Assembly: GCA_946811185.2 (NCBI GenBank)
Contig: OX328105.1
Coordinates: 47,678,845-47,742,844, forward strand
Direction of reading: 5' to 3'
Source of the DNA: Hippopus hippopus
Taxonomy: Eukaryota; Mollusca; Bivalvia; Cardiida; Cardiidae
Length of the DNA: 64,000 nt
A program made the translations under genes and the position numbers. Shown in pieces: positions 31,501-41,724 of this stretch (within the stretch, counting starts at the first letter, position 1; each line of letters begins with the position of its first letter). The notes beneath the pieces were generated by a model. The model was not told where the DNA came from. It saw nothing but the letters and a program-made list of their open reading frames with translations, and made no database searches.

Positions 31501-34500
31501 ATGAGAAAATGCTGGTTACCAGCATTTTCTCATTTAGCCACAATGTTTTCCAAAGCTGTCTTTATCAGGGTCGTTAAAACTCGGGATTGTGTGGTGAAGA
31601 GTTAAACCCTTTTTTATTAGAGCTCTGCTCACATGTATATTTTCAGGCAGGTCCTTTAGAAAAAGTCAAAATTCCAGAAAAAGATGGGCGACAGATGTCC
31701 TATGGCTTCGTAACATTTACACATGACGCCTCTGTGCCTTACACAATTCAGCTTTTGGATGGTATCCAACTGTTTGGAAAAAATTTGAGGTTGCAGTCAA
31801 GGCAAAGTAATGCTGTTTTCTAATGTAACTAGCCACTGAAAAAAATCTTATTAGTATTTTTAGCTTGACTGTTTTCAAAGAAAACATCGAGGTATTGTCA
31901 TAGCCTTGGCATTGTTGTCTGCGTTATCTTGCAGAAGATTTGACATTTCTAAAAACCTTGACATTTTATAACAACTCTGTCATTAATGAAGATATTTACT
32001 TCAGACTCTGATTAGTTGTTAACTATCAAAAGGAGAACGCACACAACTAGGGGCTGGTAATGGTAAACCATCAAAGCAGTCATGCCCCTTTTTCATGTTT
32101 GAATTTTCAAAGAAAATCTTGAGAAAGTGCAGCCGAGTGTTGGCACCCGCATGCGGTGCTTTTGTTAGCTCCACTGGCCAAAGGCCAGCGAGCTATTGTC
32201 ATGGCGTTGTGTCCGTCGTGCGTCCGTGCGTGCGTCCATAAACTTTTTCTTTAAAAAACTTCTCCTCAGAAACTATTGACTGGATTTTTACCAAATTTCA
32301 CAGGAATGTTCCTTTGGTGGTCCTCTTTCAAATTCCTTCAAATAATTGTGTTCCATGAAGAATTCTGGTTGCCATGGCAACCAAAGTAAAAAACCTTTAA
32401 AAATCTTCTCCTCCCAAACTGCTATTTGGATAGCATTATTATTTTGCAGGAATGTTCCTTAGATACAGGTTTACAGAATTCCTTAAAAAAAAAATGATCT
32501 GTCAAAAAACATGGCTTTTATGGGAGACTCATTTTCCTTTTATGGTATAAAGTAAAATCTTTGAAAAATTTCTTCTCTAAAACTATTCATTGGATTTCAT
32601 TGTTGTTTTGCAGGTAAGTTCCTATGGTGGATGTCTACCAAATTGTTTCTTCAGTGAGCTAAAATGCAGGATTGAATGATAATTGTTAAAAACTTCCTTT
32701 CGCCATTATAGAAATATCAGGCCTGTGGAGTGATACAGGCGCTCAAGCGCCTCTAGTTTTTATACGGTTCTGACTTTGGAAAGAGTTTGAAAATAACACA
32801 ATTTAACTCTTTCCACACAGCAAACTTTTACCCTAGTCCAAATTGAAAGCATTTTCAGATAAAATATTGTATGTGCCTCAAATCAAGGTTTTGTCTGTGG
32901 TAGGGTCAAAATCTTTGTGAGAAAAGGGAAAAAAAAAGGTTACCAGCATTATCTCGTTTCTCCTCAATGTTTTGAAAAATAAGATTCTAAAGGGTTGTTA
33001 AAACTAAGGATGGCTTTGTTTTGTAAGGCCTGTGCTTTTTGAAAGCTTGTGAAAATATCGCATTCTAACTCTTTACCACACAATGCCAAGTTTTATGGAC
33101 CTCTAGGAAAAGGCTGTTGAAAACATTGTGGGAAAAGGAAAAAATGCAGGTAACCAGCATTTTCTCCTCTTCCCAAAATGTTTTCTACCCTACCAAAGGC
33201 AAATTTTAGATTTTGAGACATGTTTAATTTGTGGCTTGTAAATTCTTTCAAACTGGACCAGTTTGAGATTTTGCCATGTTGTAAACAGTTAAATTGACTC
33301 TTTACCAAACGACAAAATTTCAGACATGTCCAAATTGAGAGCAATTGCAGACGACAAAATGAACGTGACTGAAAAATTGAAATTTGATTTGGGTAGGGTA
33401 GAAAATATTGTGGGAAAAGGAGAAAATACTGGTTACCAGCATTTTCTCCTTTTCCTACAATGTTTTCACAAGGCTTCTTTCTTAGGGTCGTTAAAAGTCG
33501 GGATTGTGTTGTAAAGGGTTAAAGGGTTTTTTTAGCTTAAAGGACAAATAGGCTGTTTTCTCACAAAAGTAACTTATGTCTGCTTCTACTATTTTTATTT
33601 CTAGCTTGGTTGTTTTCAAAGAAAACATTGAGGTATTGTTGTAGCCTTGGCATATTAGTCTGCATTGTCATTTTCATGCGAAATTTTGACATTCTGTATA
33701 ATCTATATTATTTCTGAAGATATTTACATCATACTCTGAAAAATTGTTAACTATCCAAGGGAGAACCTATACAACAAGGGCAGGTAGCTGTACAAAAACT
33801 TCGAAATTTTCTTATGAGTCAAAATTAAAGCATTAACAGATGACAAATGAAACGTTGCTCAAATAATTGGAGTTATCTCTGTAAAGGAAGAAGACATTGG
33901 CTACAAGGATGTTCTTCTTCTCTCACAATGTTTTCAAAACTATTTTTCCTTAGTGTCATTCTCGGGAATGTATGGTAAAGGGTGAGCTGACTGCTCTGCT
34001 ATAGATCGTGTAACTTAAACAAATTGAAATGAAAAAAAAAATGACCTCTATTATCATATATTACATACTTGAATTGCTATCCAAATTTAGCTGCGGCTAT
34101 TGTCGTCTGACTGCAGAACTTAGTGAACGATTTTCAACTCTTTATGCGGCTTATAGATTTATCGTGTCTTTAAAGAATACGTAAAATACCTGAAATAAAC
34201 ATGATATTGTTGGTTTAAATTGGTAATACTTGGCAGATGATATTGATCTAAGATGCACTTTCTGTGCAGTCTGATCTTGATCCATGTCATCCACAAAGCC
34301 TTTTTATTTTGACTATGGCTCTGAAAGGGTCAAACACGACATTTACTATTAGTAGAATTTCCATACCATCAGATTATACATGATGATTAGATTATTCACT
34401 ATGTAATTATTCTTTGCATAATGGTAAATTTCAGGTTAATTTGTTCCAGTAATACCATGTTTTCCCATGTTATGAATATCCCAAGACAACCTTTTACCAC

Positions 34501-35370
34501 TAGACCATTATTTAGACTCGTCCAGATTGGGAGCTTGTGTAGACGACAAGGGTGGTTCAAACGATGTAAATGTAACTTGTTTTCGAAATAGCAGAAAACG
34601 TTTGGGGAAAAAGGAGAAAATGCTGGTGACCAGCATTTTCTCCTTTTCCCACAATATTTTCTTCCTTTCCATAAGCAAATTTCAATTTTTAAGTCACATT
34701 TAATTTGTCGCTTGCAAACTCTCTCAATTTGGACAAGCCTAAATTTTTTTCGTATGATTAAGAGTTTAATCATTTTTATTAATTGGTGCTTTGTTTAAAA
34801 CTTTGTTTAGAATCGAACCATGCCAAGCAGCAACAACAGCAGCAGCTGATGCAACAACAACCCTATCTAAACAACATACCTGTCAACATGGGGAATTCTC
34901 GTCAGCCTGGCTCCCCTGTGGTAAACCCCTATGGGAACAACATGCCATCACAACAAATGATGGGCAACCCTTACACGAGGAATCAGCCAATGAGATCACA
35001 ACCTGGAGCACAATCAACTCCTCCCTCATTTCAAAGATCAAATACATGGCATGGAAATGATTTTAATCAACAGGACAGAGAGTCAAGAGACCATAGCAGA
35101 GATAGAGACAGAGATAGAGATCGGCAGTCAAACAGAGACAGAGATAGATCAGGGAGAAGGGAAGATTATAATTCTGGACGCGACAATTATCGGGGTGGTT
35201 CTAGTTATCATGATAATGGGAGAAATGAGAACTTTGAAGAAAAGAGACAAAGAGTTTTACAAAAACAGAGTGAAACATTGAACCGTTACAGACATATGCA
35301 GCAGCATCAGCGTTCCAGTCCGCAACATTCTCCGTACCAGTCTTACCAACGTCGTAGAGGCAGATACTGA
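28438..35370 (+). CDS. RBM7: RBM7 (RNA-binding motif protein 7), three exons, complete
   Basis: RBM7 is the RNA-binding subunit of the nuclear exosome targeting (NEXT) complex, with ZCCHC8 and the helicase MTR4, and recruits unstable nuclear transcripts for 3'-5' decay. Exons 28438-28524, 31647-31806 and 34811-35370 join in phase 0 and phase 1 and encode 268 residues (human 266). An N-terminal RRM occupies about residues 8-82, with RNP2 LWAGNL and RNP1 MSYGFVTF, and the RBM7-like stretches ELFLQAGPLEKVKIP and VPYTIQLLDGIQLFGK. A glutamine-rich run (about 87-97), an Asn/Pro/Gln-rich region, an Arg-Asp repeat (about 175-200) and an RGRY tail follow. RNP2 has Trp where human has Phe. The two 3-kb introns are almost entirely repeats. 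It could equally be called the single invertebrate pro-orthologue of RBM7 and RBM11. Confidence 0.9.
28627..28834 (+). repeat. Family-1 MITE in RBM7 intron 1, hairpin eroded
   Basis: TTAACCCTCTACTC to TTGTAAAGGGTTAA. The palindrome has decayed to short pieces. Confidence 0.7.
29232..29665. repeat. Two decayed family-1 MITEs in RBM7 intron 1
   Basis: 29232-29424 (minus) has lost most of the 3' hairpin arm. About 29510-29665 is a hairpin with its A-end half. Confidence 0.55.
30158..30568. repeat. Family-1 pair meeting at one TTAA
   Basis: 30158-30346 is minus-oriented and 30343-30568 plus-oriented. Both use the TTAA at 30343-30346, and the first has lost its last GTGGTAAAGGG. The second holds a shortened hairpin. 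Confidence 0.65.
31152..31605 (-). mobile_element. Family-1 MITE (outer), interrupted
   Basis: TTAA at 31152-31155 and 31602-31605. Removing the inner copy and one TTAA leaves exactly 229 bp, the family length. Confidence 0.85.
31216..31444 (+). mobile_element. Family-1 hairpin MITE (inner), 229 bp, young subfamily
   Basis: TTAACCCTTTACCACACAAT to GGTAAAGGGTTAA with a perfect TTAA duplication inside the outer copy (ACAA|TTAA..TTAA|GATG). Differs at about eight positions from the copy at 62403-62631. Confidence 0.92.
31647..31806 (+). CDS. RBM7: RBM7 exon 2
   Basis: Acceptor TATTTTCAG at 31638-31646 and donor GTAATG at 31807. Encodes AGPLEKVKIPEKDG through LRLQSRQ, the second half of the RRM with RNP1, ending in phase 1. 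Reading past the donor gives an in-frame stop within six codons. Confidence 0.88.
31850..32120. repeat. Interspersed repeat 'GTTTTCAAAGAAAACATCGAGG'-type, RBM7 intron 2
   Basis: The same text recurs at 33595-33800 and, inverted, at about 51180-51325. Start AGCTTG(A/G)(C/T)TGTTTTCAAAG. Function unknown. Confidence 0.6.
32160..32762. repeat. Pearl-like element in RBM7 intron 2
   Basis: Begins with the GGCCAAAGGCCAGCGAGC hairpin and a CGTGCGTCCGTGCGTGCGT tract, then degenerate tandem units with CAGGAATGTTCCT and GTTGCCATGGCAACC, and ends CAGGCGCTCAAGCGCCTC. Confidence 0.6.
32803..33030 (-). repeat. Family-1 MITE, diverged
   Basis: Starts TTAACTCTTTCCACAC. The hairpin is damaged by poly-A, and the A terminus has decayed to TTTTGTAAGG. 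Confidence 0.65.
33064..33292 (+). mobile_element. Family-1 hairpin MITE, full-length
   Basis: CTAACTCTTTACCACACAAT to GTAAACAGTTAA, 229 bp. One base separates it from the next copy. Confidence 0.82.
33294..33522 (-). mobile_element. Family-1 hairpin MITE, full-length
   Basis: TTGACTCTTTACCAAACGAC to GTTGTAAAGGGTTAA, 229 bp. Opposite orientation to its immediate neighbour. Confidence 0.85.
33595..33983. repeat. Interspersed repeat copy plus decayed family-1 MITE
   Basis: 33595-33800 repeats the segment of 31850-32060. 33790-33983 is a family-1 remnant with most of its 5' hairpin arm lost. Confidence 0.55.
34245..34282. repeat. GATCAAGATCAGACTG hairpin repeat fragment
   Basis: GTGCAGTCTGATCTTGATCC; the mate arm is missing. 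Confidence 0.5.
34488..34769. mobile_element. Family-1 variant with two B ends (extended foldback)
   Basis: Unlike normal copies, both flanks of the hairpin are B-end sequence: TAGACTCGTCCAGATTGGG..GACGAC on the left, and its complement ..TTGTCGCTTGCAAAC..CAATTTGGACAAGCC on the right. The 280-bp unit is thus an inverted repeat along its whole length. It ends 41 bp before RBM7 exon 3. Confidence 0.75.
34811..35370 (+). CDS. RBM7: RBM7 exon 3
   Basis: Acceptor CTTTGTTTAG at 34801-34810, phase 1. The split codon gives Lys, continuing SNHAKQQQ, then the low-complexity C-terminal half to the TGA at 35368-35370. Confidence 0.88.
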
Positions 35371-35439
35371 CAGACAAGCTCATCATGCATGAAAATACTT
35401 CATCTTGTCTTGGTTTAACCCTATGCTTCTTAATCTTGT

Positions 35440-35445
35440 ATTAAA
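35440..35445 (+). terminator. Candidate RBM7 polyadenylation signal ATTAAA
   Basis: The first canonical-variant signal after the stop codon (about 70 bp). It overlaps the left TTAA of the family-1 MITE that starts at 35441. No cleavage site can be verified. Confidence 0.3.
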
Positions 35446-35676
35446 CTTTTTACAAAGTGACAAAAATTTAGTATTGTACAATTTGAAAGCATTTGCAGAT
35501 GACAGATTAAAATTTATGTTACTCAAGACATGAAATTTTTCTTTCATGGAGTAGAAAACATTGTGGGAAAAGGAGAAAAGGCTCGTTACCAGCAGTTTCT
35601 CCTTTTCCTACTATCTTTTGAAAAACCACCTTCCTCAGAGTCATTAAAAGTTTGGATAGTGTGGTAAAGGGTTTAA
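35441..35676 (-). mobile_element. Family-1 hairpin MITE
   Basis: TTAAACTTTTTAC to GTGTGGTAAAGGGTTTAA. The hairpin has three or more mismatches. Confidence 0.8.
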
Positions 35677-35870
35677 GAACCCAGATGAAGAAGACTTTTA
35701 AAAACAATGAGGAAAATGGAGAAAAAACTGGAAACCAGCATTTTCTCCCTTACCAACAATGTTATCTACCCATTCAAAGACAAATGGCACCATTTTAGTC
35801 ACATCTGTCGTCTTTATGCAGTAGACAAGTCTAAAAAAGTTTATTGTCTTATCAGGATCGATGACTTTTG
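35673..35870 (+). repeat. Family-1 MITE, truncated at its A end
   Basis: Joins the previous copy at TTAAGAACCCAG (leading ACCTTTACC block missing). Its hairpin has one decayed arm. Confidence 0.6.
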
Positions 35871-35987
35871 ATCAAAAGCTGTAATGCTTTTAGGGTCAAT
35901 GCAACAGCAATAACCAGCATAAATGTCAGTTTTCTAGAAATTTCTAGAATTCTACCATCAGAGGTAAATTCATCGATACTTCAGTGA

Positions 35988-36216
35988 TTAAGTCTTTACC
36001 GCACAATGCGGACTTTTAACGACCCTGGGAAAGAAGCCTTTTGAAAACTTTGTGGGAAAAGGAGAAAATGCTGGTTACCAGCATTTTCTCCTTTTCCCAC
36101 AATGTTTTCTACCCTATCAATGAAAAATTGCATCATTTGAACAACACTGAAATTGTTGTCTGCAAATGCTTTCAATTTGAGCAAGGCTAAAATTTTGTCG
36201 TCTTGTAAAGGGTTAA
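35988..36216 (+). mobile_element. Family-1 hairpin MITE, full-length, one of the best hairpins
   Basis: TTAAGTCTTTACCGCACAAT to CTTGTAAAGGGTTAA, 229 bp. Over 30-bp arms around GCTGGT-T-ACCAGC with a single mismatch near the base. Confidence 0.92.
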
Positions 36217-36410
36217 TATCATAGGCAGATTTTTAACAACATTGTCAAAGGATCATCACAGAGCGCTACCATAGATTTCATGATTCCAGTTGTTGTAAGA
36301 CTGCAACACCCACCCCCAACTAGCCTTTCAAAGTTTAGCGGAATTAGAAAAGGTTAAAATATCTCTCTCAGATGGTAGGTTTACCTCAACACTTATACTG
36401 ATTGGAGAGG

Positions 36411-36919
36411 TCATCAGACCTCTCCAACAGTGGTGAGTTTAAAAGGCAGACTGCCACAGAATTTACTGTCTAACTCCATTTTTCTTAAGAAATTGTTCTG
36501 ATACGCACTCTGTTTCGTCATGGTTTTGCAAATAGAGCGAAATCAAAAAACCGAAACAGGAAATAGACGTGGTTTATATTTATATGACGAATTTCAGAAA
36601 ATATTTGTTATATTAATTTGCCATGGCTGCAAATGACCTCTCAAATAATTGTAATTTTTCATTAAGCAAATAAATCTAAGCAGAAGAAAAAATAAGAAGA
36701 ATTTCGTTAAAAAAGAGGAAGAAGACCGCTGGACAAGATCATGCGACTTTAAAACGCAACAAGAAGGTCAAATGACCGTCATGTAAAGCATGTACCCGGC
36801 GGCTTTTCTACTTGTTTGTTTACATGTACCAAAATATATTGAAATTAAAAGCCAATAAACTATTTGAAAACATTGATGCTGACCTCTCCTGGCTTCTTTC
36901 GTAAAGAAGCCAACTTGTT
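36411..36919 (+). repeat. Hairpin-ended 0.5-kb repeat, copy 2
   Basis: Opposite orientation to 18502-19029. GGAGAGGTCATCAGACCTCT hairpin at the left end and CTTCTTTCGTAAAGAAGCC hairpin at the right end. Confidence 0.8.
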
Positions 36920-37017
36920 TATATAGAGGTAAATTGGCAATTACTGTAATTTAACCCTTATCCTGCTATATAACTAAAATGAAATTTTCAATTTCTTACG
37001 AACAAAGTCCGTAACAA

Positions 37018-37582
37018 AGAAACAAATGAACAAATGCATGGCAGTACAAACCGCATCTGGTAGGATTTGAGCCCATGGCGGACAAGATCCTCGTTTTTCG
37101 AGGTTTAAAAGACCAATACCTTAACCACTGAGCTAAAGAGATATCTCCCTAACGCAGTTGTTAGGTATTGTATTTAAATCAGGACGAAGCCATGCATGAA
37201 GGAGTGGTCTCCCGTAACACACCCCCTCTTAATGTCATCATTTATTGATGACTCAAAGCCTTATTAGGCAGTAATTCTATTATCTAGACAACAAATGTCC
37301 GTTTTTGGACAACAAATGGGATTAATGGCTCAATGGCCAATCCCAGACGAGCCCCCATCTTAGGAACAAAGTCCGTATCAAAGAAACAAATGAACAAATG
37401 CATGGCAGTACAAACTGCATCTGGTGGGATTCGAACCCATTGCGGACAAGATCCTCGTTTTTCGAGGTTTAAAAGACCAATACCTTAACCACTGAGCTAA
37501 AGAGATATCTCCCTAACACAGTTGATAGGTATTGTATTTAAATCAGGACGAAGCCATGCATGAAGGAGTGGTCTCCCGTAAC
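37018..37582 (-). repeat. Tandem pair of tRNA-derived repeats
   Basis: Units at 37018-37228 and 37371-37582 are nearly identical. On the minus strand each has A box TAGCTCAGTGGTTAAGG and a B box (GGTTCGAATCCCACC in the second, with changes in the first) separated by a long variable-arm-like segment. A 143-bp spacer divides the units. The shared flanks (CAAAGTCCGTA.. and ..GTCTCCCGTAAC) show a duplicated SINE or tRNA-like unit, not two working tRNA genes. Confidence 0.65.
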
Positions 37583-37654
37583 AAATTCCATAGTAAAAAC
37601 CTAAATATTGTTATTTCAAAGGTATGTTTTGGGGAAAAATATCTCCTTATCGGA

Positions 37655-37730
37655 CAGTGTAGATCCAAGATCAGACTGCACGTTCTGTGCAGTCTGATCT
37701 TGATCTACACTGTCTGCAAAAGGTCAGTGA
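37655..37730. repeat. GATCAAGATCAGACTG hairpin repeat, good copy
   Basis: GTGTAGATCCAAGATCAGAC pairs with GTCTGATCTTGATCTACAC across a short loop. Related copies lie at 42.86, 43.78, 44.10 and 53.73 kb. Confidence 0.8.
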
Positions 37731-37839
37731 GTTGCGCTTCGTAGCCTAAAGGTTAACATTAGTATTTCACCTTCTTTGTTGAGAAGCTTTTATCAGGAAG
37801 GTTGCTGAAAATTTTTCCACTGTTTTCATCCAGGTCTCA

Positions 37840-40467
37840 TTATTTATGTGAAAACAAACAATGTGAAAAATGTCAAATTGCATTACCACGGATGACTTTC
37901 TCCTCAACATCAATCTGGTCAGGTGAGGTTGGCCGAGTTACTTTTCCCCCTTACATTAATGAAAGTTGCTTAGATACCTTTGCTACTTGTACCGTTGCCG
38001 GTAGCAAACGGTAGAACTCGCTGTGCACACATATATATCATGGCCAAGAAAATTGACAAGGATATCCAACTTTTTTTCTTTCAAATTGATGAGCTGAGTC
38101 TTTGTGGCAATGTGTTTTCGCAACTTAGTGGATCTGAGCCTATCCGGTTGTTCTGTCCCACATATTCCTGCAACCTGCCTAATGCAATCTGTTCCTTTCA
38201 TAATTATGTGTATTTGTTCTTTGAGTGGGGAACAGGTATAAGTTTTCGGGGTTGCTTATCAGATGTCTTTTCTCCAGAAGCAGTTCAATGTTATTGTTTA
38301 ATTGCGGAGTAAATACAACTAGGGCTCTTTGTCCACGTTTGGCAATTATTTCCGTTCTGTACAAAGATTTACACAGAGCCTTTTTGAATTCTGTTAATTT
38401 TCCATCTAACTCGCAATCTGTGTTCGTCAATGATTTTTTTTCCCTAAAATCTTCAATTTTCATCTTTGAAACCTTCCCAGCCCTTCGTCTGTTGACCAAT
38501 ACAGTCTGCATGAGGCAAATTTCAGACAGGTGCACCCAGTCTTACTTTGCTTTGTCGATATCACCTTGTCTCTGAAGACAATCTGAACAAGCATCTGCCT
38601 TTTTCCAAAGATATTCCTACATTAATCTCACATCGTTTGCAAGTAGTAGAAGACCTTTTGTTGAATTTCTTTTTCCTTTGCTTAGTGTGTGTAAGGCATT
38701 TGAAGAAACTTCATGCGTCCAGTTTTAGTCAAATAGAGTGGAAAGAGCTTCCGCTCTCGAATGAAGGTCCTTATTGCCATTCCGTACAGCCTTTGATATC
38801 AAAATTTGAAAAAATAAAGTCTTCTAAGAACATATTACAATTCCCGTCTGATGTTCTCGTCTCCTGAAGTAATCTCACTACTTCATGTAATTTCTGTCTG
38901 ATAAAGTGGTGTTGCTCTGTGTCATGAACTTGCTTTGACGAAAGTTTCTCGCCATAAGCCAATGTGGTCAGGTCACTTTTTGCAACCCTGCTGATATCAT
39001 CCAACTTCTTGCTAGCCTGTATTTTTGCCAAAATATTGCTGGTTTTTTTTTTTCAGCTCACCTGAGCACAACGTGCTCAAGGGGAGCTTTTAGGATCACC
39101 CTGTGTCCGTTGTCCGTCGTCAACAATTCTTTAAACATCTTCTCTGACGAAACCGCTGGGCCAATCTGGACCAAACTTGGCTGGAATGTTCCTTGGGAGG
39201 TCCTCTTTAAGAAGTTCAGAGAATTTGAATCCATGAAAAACTCTGGTTGCCATGGCAACCAAATGGAATTTTCTAAGAAATTCTTTAAAAATCTTCCTCT
39301 TAAACCGCTGGTCAGATTTTGAAATAATTTCACAGAAATGTTCCTTGGGTGACCCTTTCAAAAATTGTTTGTGAAATTTTGATCCATCAAAAAACATGGC
39401 CGGGGGGGGGGCTCTTTGCACTGATGGACTTAAAGAAATTCTTTGAAATTCTTCTTCTCTTAAACCACTTGTCAGATTTTGAAATAATTTCACAGAAATG
39501 TCCCTTGGATGCCCCTTTTGAAAAACTGTTTACGAAATTTTGATCCGTCAAGAAACATGGCTGTGGTGGTGGGGGGCTATTTGCACTATACGGACATGAA
39601 GAAATTCATAAAAATTCTTCTTCTATGAAACCACTGGTCAGATTTTGAAATAATTTCACAGAAATGATTCTTTGGGGCCAAATTATGCCCCTTTTTCGAC
39701 TTACAATTTTAACTTATTATCCAGCACCCAACAGCCAATCGTTGGCACCTGCATGTGGTGCTCTTGTTTTTTTTTTTCATTGAAGTTATTGAAGAAAAAG
39801 TTTTGGAATAACAGAAAAAAAAATTGGCTATGGTCCTCTCAAATATTCAGGTGAGCGATCCAGGGCCATCTTGGCCCTCTTTTTTTTTTGTGGGAGAAGC
39901 AGCTTGCATATTGCCTCTTTTTGAGGCTTCCGGTGCAAATTTACAGCATTTGTTGTGCTGCCACAAGTCTTTTAGTGGTTAGTAAGCGTAACAGTTGGGG
40001 CATGGTCCGTAGTAATCTGCTGTTAAACGTTGATTTTTTCAAGGTCTGAATGCTATGGCTAACTCTCCACTCAAGTCCCTCATTTTAATACTTTAGAGTT
40101 GTGTAAATGGTTACCAACACTCCTCATTTTTTCAAATTATAGTTGTTTAACTTTTTCATTGTTTTCATTTAAGAATTTTTGCACGTCTTCTTCATCTCTG
40201 TGTTTTGCAACTAGATGTTTCTGTAATTTTGGGAAAGAACATTCACAAAACAAACAGTAAATGGCTTGTTATGATGTCTATAGTCGCCTTTGTTCTTTTT
40301 TGGTATTGATACTTTGCTTGATTAATTATCTTCGTGCCCAGGTTGGTTTTCCTTTGAATTAATGGATACACAATTTTTTCCTGGATATTGTATTGACTTT
40401 CTGGCATAACATCAACTACAGATGCTGAAATATCCAAATATCCAGTATTTCTTGAATTATCTCGCAT
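37840..40467 (-). pseudogene. Tyrosine-recombinase-like (Crypton-like) invertebrate gene, frameshifted and split
   Basis: Read on the minus strand from about 40467: MRDNSRNTGYLDISASVVDV, a single-finger-like block (CSFPKLQKHLVAKHRDEE at about 40200), then stops and frameshifts; a second motif (GPCPNCY.. near 40000); then the pearl-like element at 39054-39880; then AKIQASKKLDDISRVAKSDL, VNRRRAGKVSKMKIEDF, STKLRKHIATKTQL and LVNFLGHDIYV. The last two blocks match a family expanded in molluscs and cnidarians, whose C terminus resembles the tyrosine recombinase core (Arg/Lys block, then LGHDxxVHxxYYR). At least three frameshifts (about 38530-38770, 38200, 38060) and the insertion make it non-functional. 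The recombinase assignment is inference from the motif pattern. Confidence 0.55.
39054..39880. mobile_element. Pearl-like element inserted in the recombinase-like pseudogene
   Basis: Begins with the hairpin CTGAGCACAACGTGCTCA, then GTGTCCGTTGTCCGTCGTC, then roughly 160-bp tandem units (CACAGAAATGTTCCTTGGG / CACAGAAATGTCCCTTGG; repeated AAACATGGC), and ends GGGCCATCTTGGCCC plus poly-T. Fragments of one gene lie on both sides. Confidence 0.65.
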
Positions 40468-41431
40468 CCATCTGACGAAGCATCAATGTTCTTTGAGGGG
40501 AGGAATGATCCTTTTGTTGTTGATTTATTCCGACATATTTAAACTGCGCTAAACTACAAGGAAATTCCAGGAAATCTGACTAGATGTATATGCTTATGAT
40601 TAGATGTACCGGCTGCTTGCAGGGTACTTTGGGTTAAATCCAATTAACATCAAAACTAAGTAAGAGTGTTTGTCTGAACAGTTTGCCAAACATGAAATAA
40701 TAAAAATCACCATTTTTCAAATGAATCACCAGGGTGAAATGTTAATTGTTGAAGACACGTTTTCTATCCAATATTCATGAATATTTTTATGGTATCTTCG
40801 ATATTTTTAGGTTACATCGAATAGATATAACTATGGTCAGAAGGTAGGTCAACCTGTAGAATGTTTATGAAAAACTCTACTTCTTCTCTTTGAGATACTA
40901 TTGAGAGATCACTGACCATCATGGGTCTCTTGTCTATGAAAATATTGCATAGTAAATTATCTGCATTAAGTGTAGAGGTTTTTTGTCAACATCTACAATT
41001 CATGACTTGATTATTAGTAATTTTGCAGGCAATTTTCCTTGGAATTGCTGAATAAACATGTTTGATATTTTAAGTTGAGTTTGATAAAGTATGGTACCTT
41101 ACATCACATATTTCGACTTTTTCATTGGCTTCCCAGAGTACCATTCATCCGTAACGTTGGCTGTATTTATATTTCATTTGTTGAATCTTGCACTAGAGAA
41201 CATGGTATTATCAAACAGCTAAATTAAAAGAATAAAAAACTTTGAAGAAATGTTCATGCCAAAATAAATGTTTGAAGTAACAACTATAAAAACATATTCT
41301 ATATCAATAAAAATGCTCTTAAATGTAACAGTTTCTAAGACTGATTTAAGTCCTCTATGATTAGATATACAAATACAGATGCATGTATTGTGTACTGTAT
41401 ATTAAAACATTTCTAAAATCACTGAAGCGTT
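40468..41431. other. No gene recognised
   Basis: AT-rich, repeat-poor sequence between the pseudogene and the orphan exon. It could hold the 3'UTR of the minus-strand exon at 41432-41724. No polyadenylation site could be fixed. Confidence 0.4.
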
Positions 41432-41724
41432 CTATAATTGTGTTGCAATTTCTAGGACGGTAATTGAACCGTACTTGAAGAAATAATTACATGTAATTCC
41501 TGTTTGTCCAAGCTCTGAATATTGTTTTCCATCTCGCAGCTCTAAGTTAAAATTATTTACATTTTGGTCGGACGTAGTACATGTATACCGAGGTTCTGAG
41601 TAAAGCTTCTCTGCCACTTGCCATTCGTCTGCCAGAGGTGCGTTTTTATCTGCATTTATATGTCCAGGCTCTGAGCCCTTTCTTCCTTCTGTCAGAACTT
41701 TATCTGAACCATGCATACTTTGAT
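41432..41724 (-). CDS. Candidate last coding exon of an unrecognised gene
   Basis: A strong minus-strand acceptor (TTTTTATTGTTTCAG, about 41739-41725) is followed by about 97 open codons with balanced polar composition (QSMHGSDKVLTEGRKGSEPG, RDGKQYSELGQTG) and a stop at 41432. Entry is in phase 1. The text is unlike any repeat here. No domain or upstream partner exon was recognised in 41.7-45.4 kb. Composition would suit a cytoplasmic tail, but no function is claimed. It may be a chance open frame beside a chance acceptor. Confidence 0.3.

Larger units (their letters stand above)
30985..31636. mobile_element. Family-2 MITE holding a family-1 MITE that itself holds a family-1 MITE
   Basis: Family-2 body sequence (CAAGCTGACATGGGTCGAAA, ..GATTTTATGGATCC..) runs to 31151. 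The family-2 right terminus resumes at 31602 as TTAAACCC..GAGCTCTGCTCACATG and stops 10 bp before RBM7 exon 2. About 20 bp of family-2 DNA is missing at the left junction, and its left terminus is not clear. Confidence 0.6.

Noticed and set aside
39110..39493. Overlapping 70-120-codon frames on both strands
   Set aside because: They fall within the pearl-like element and repeat each other between its tandem units.
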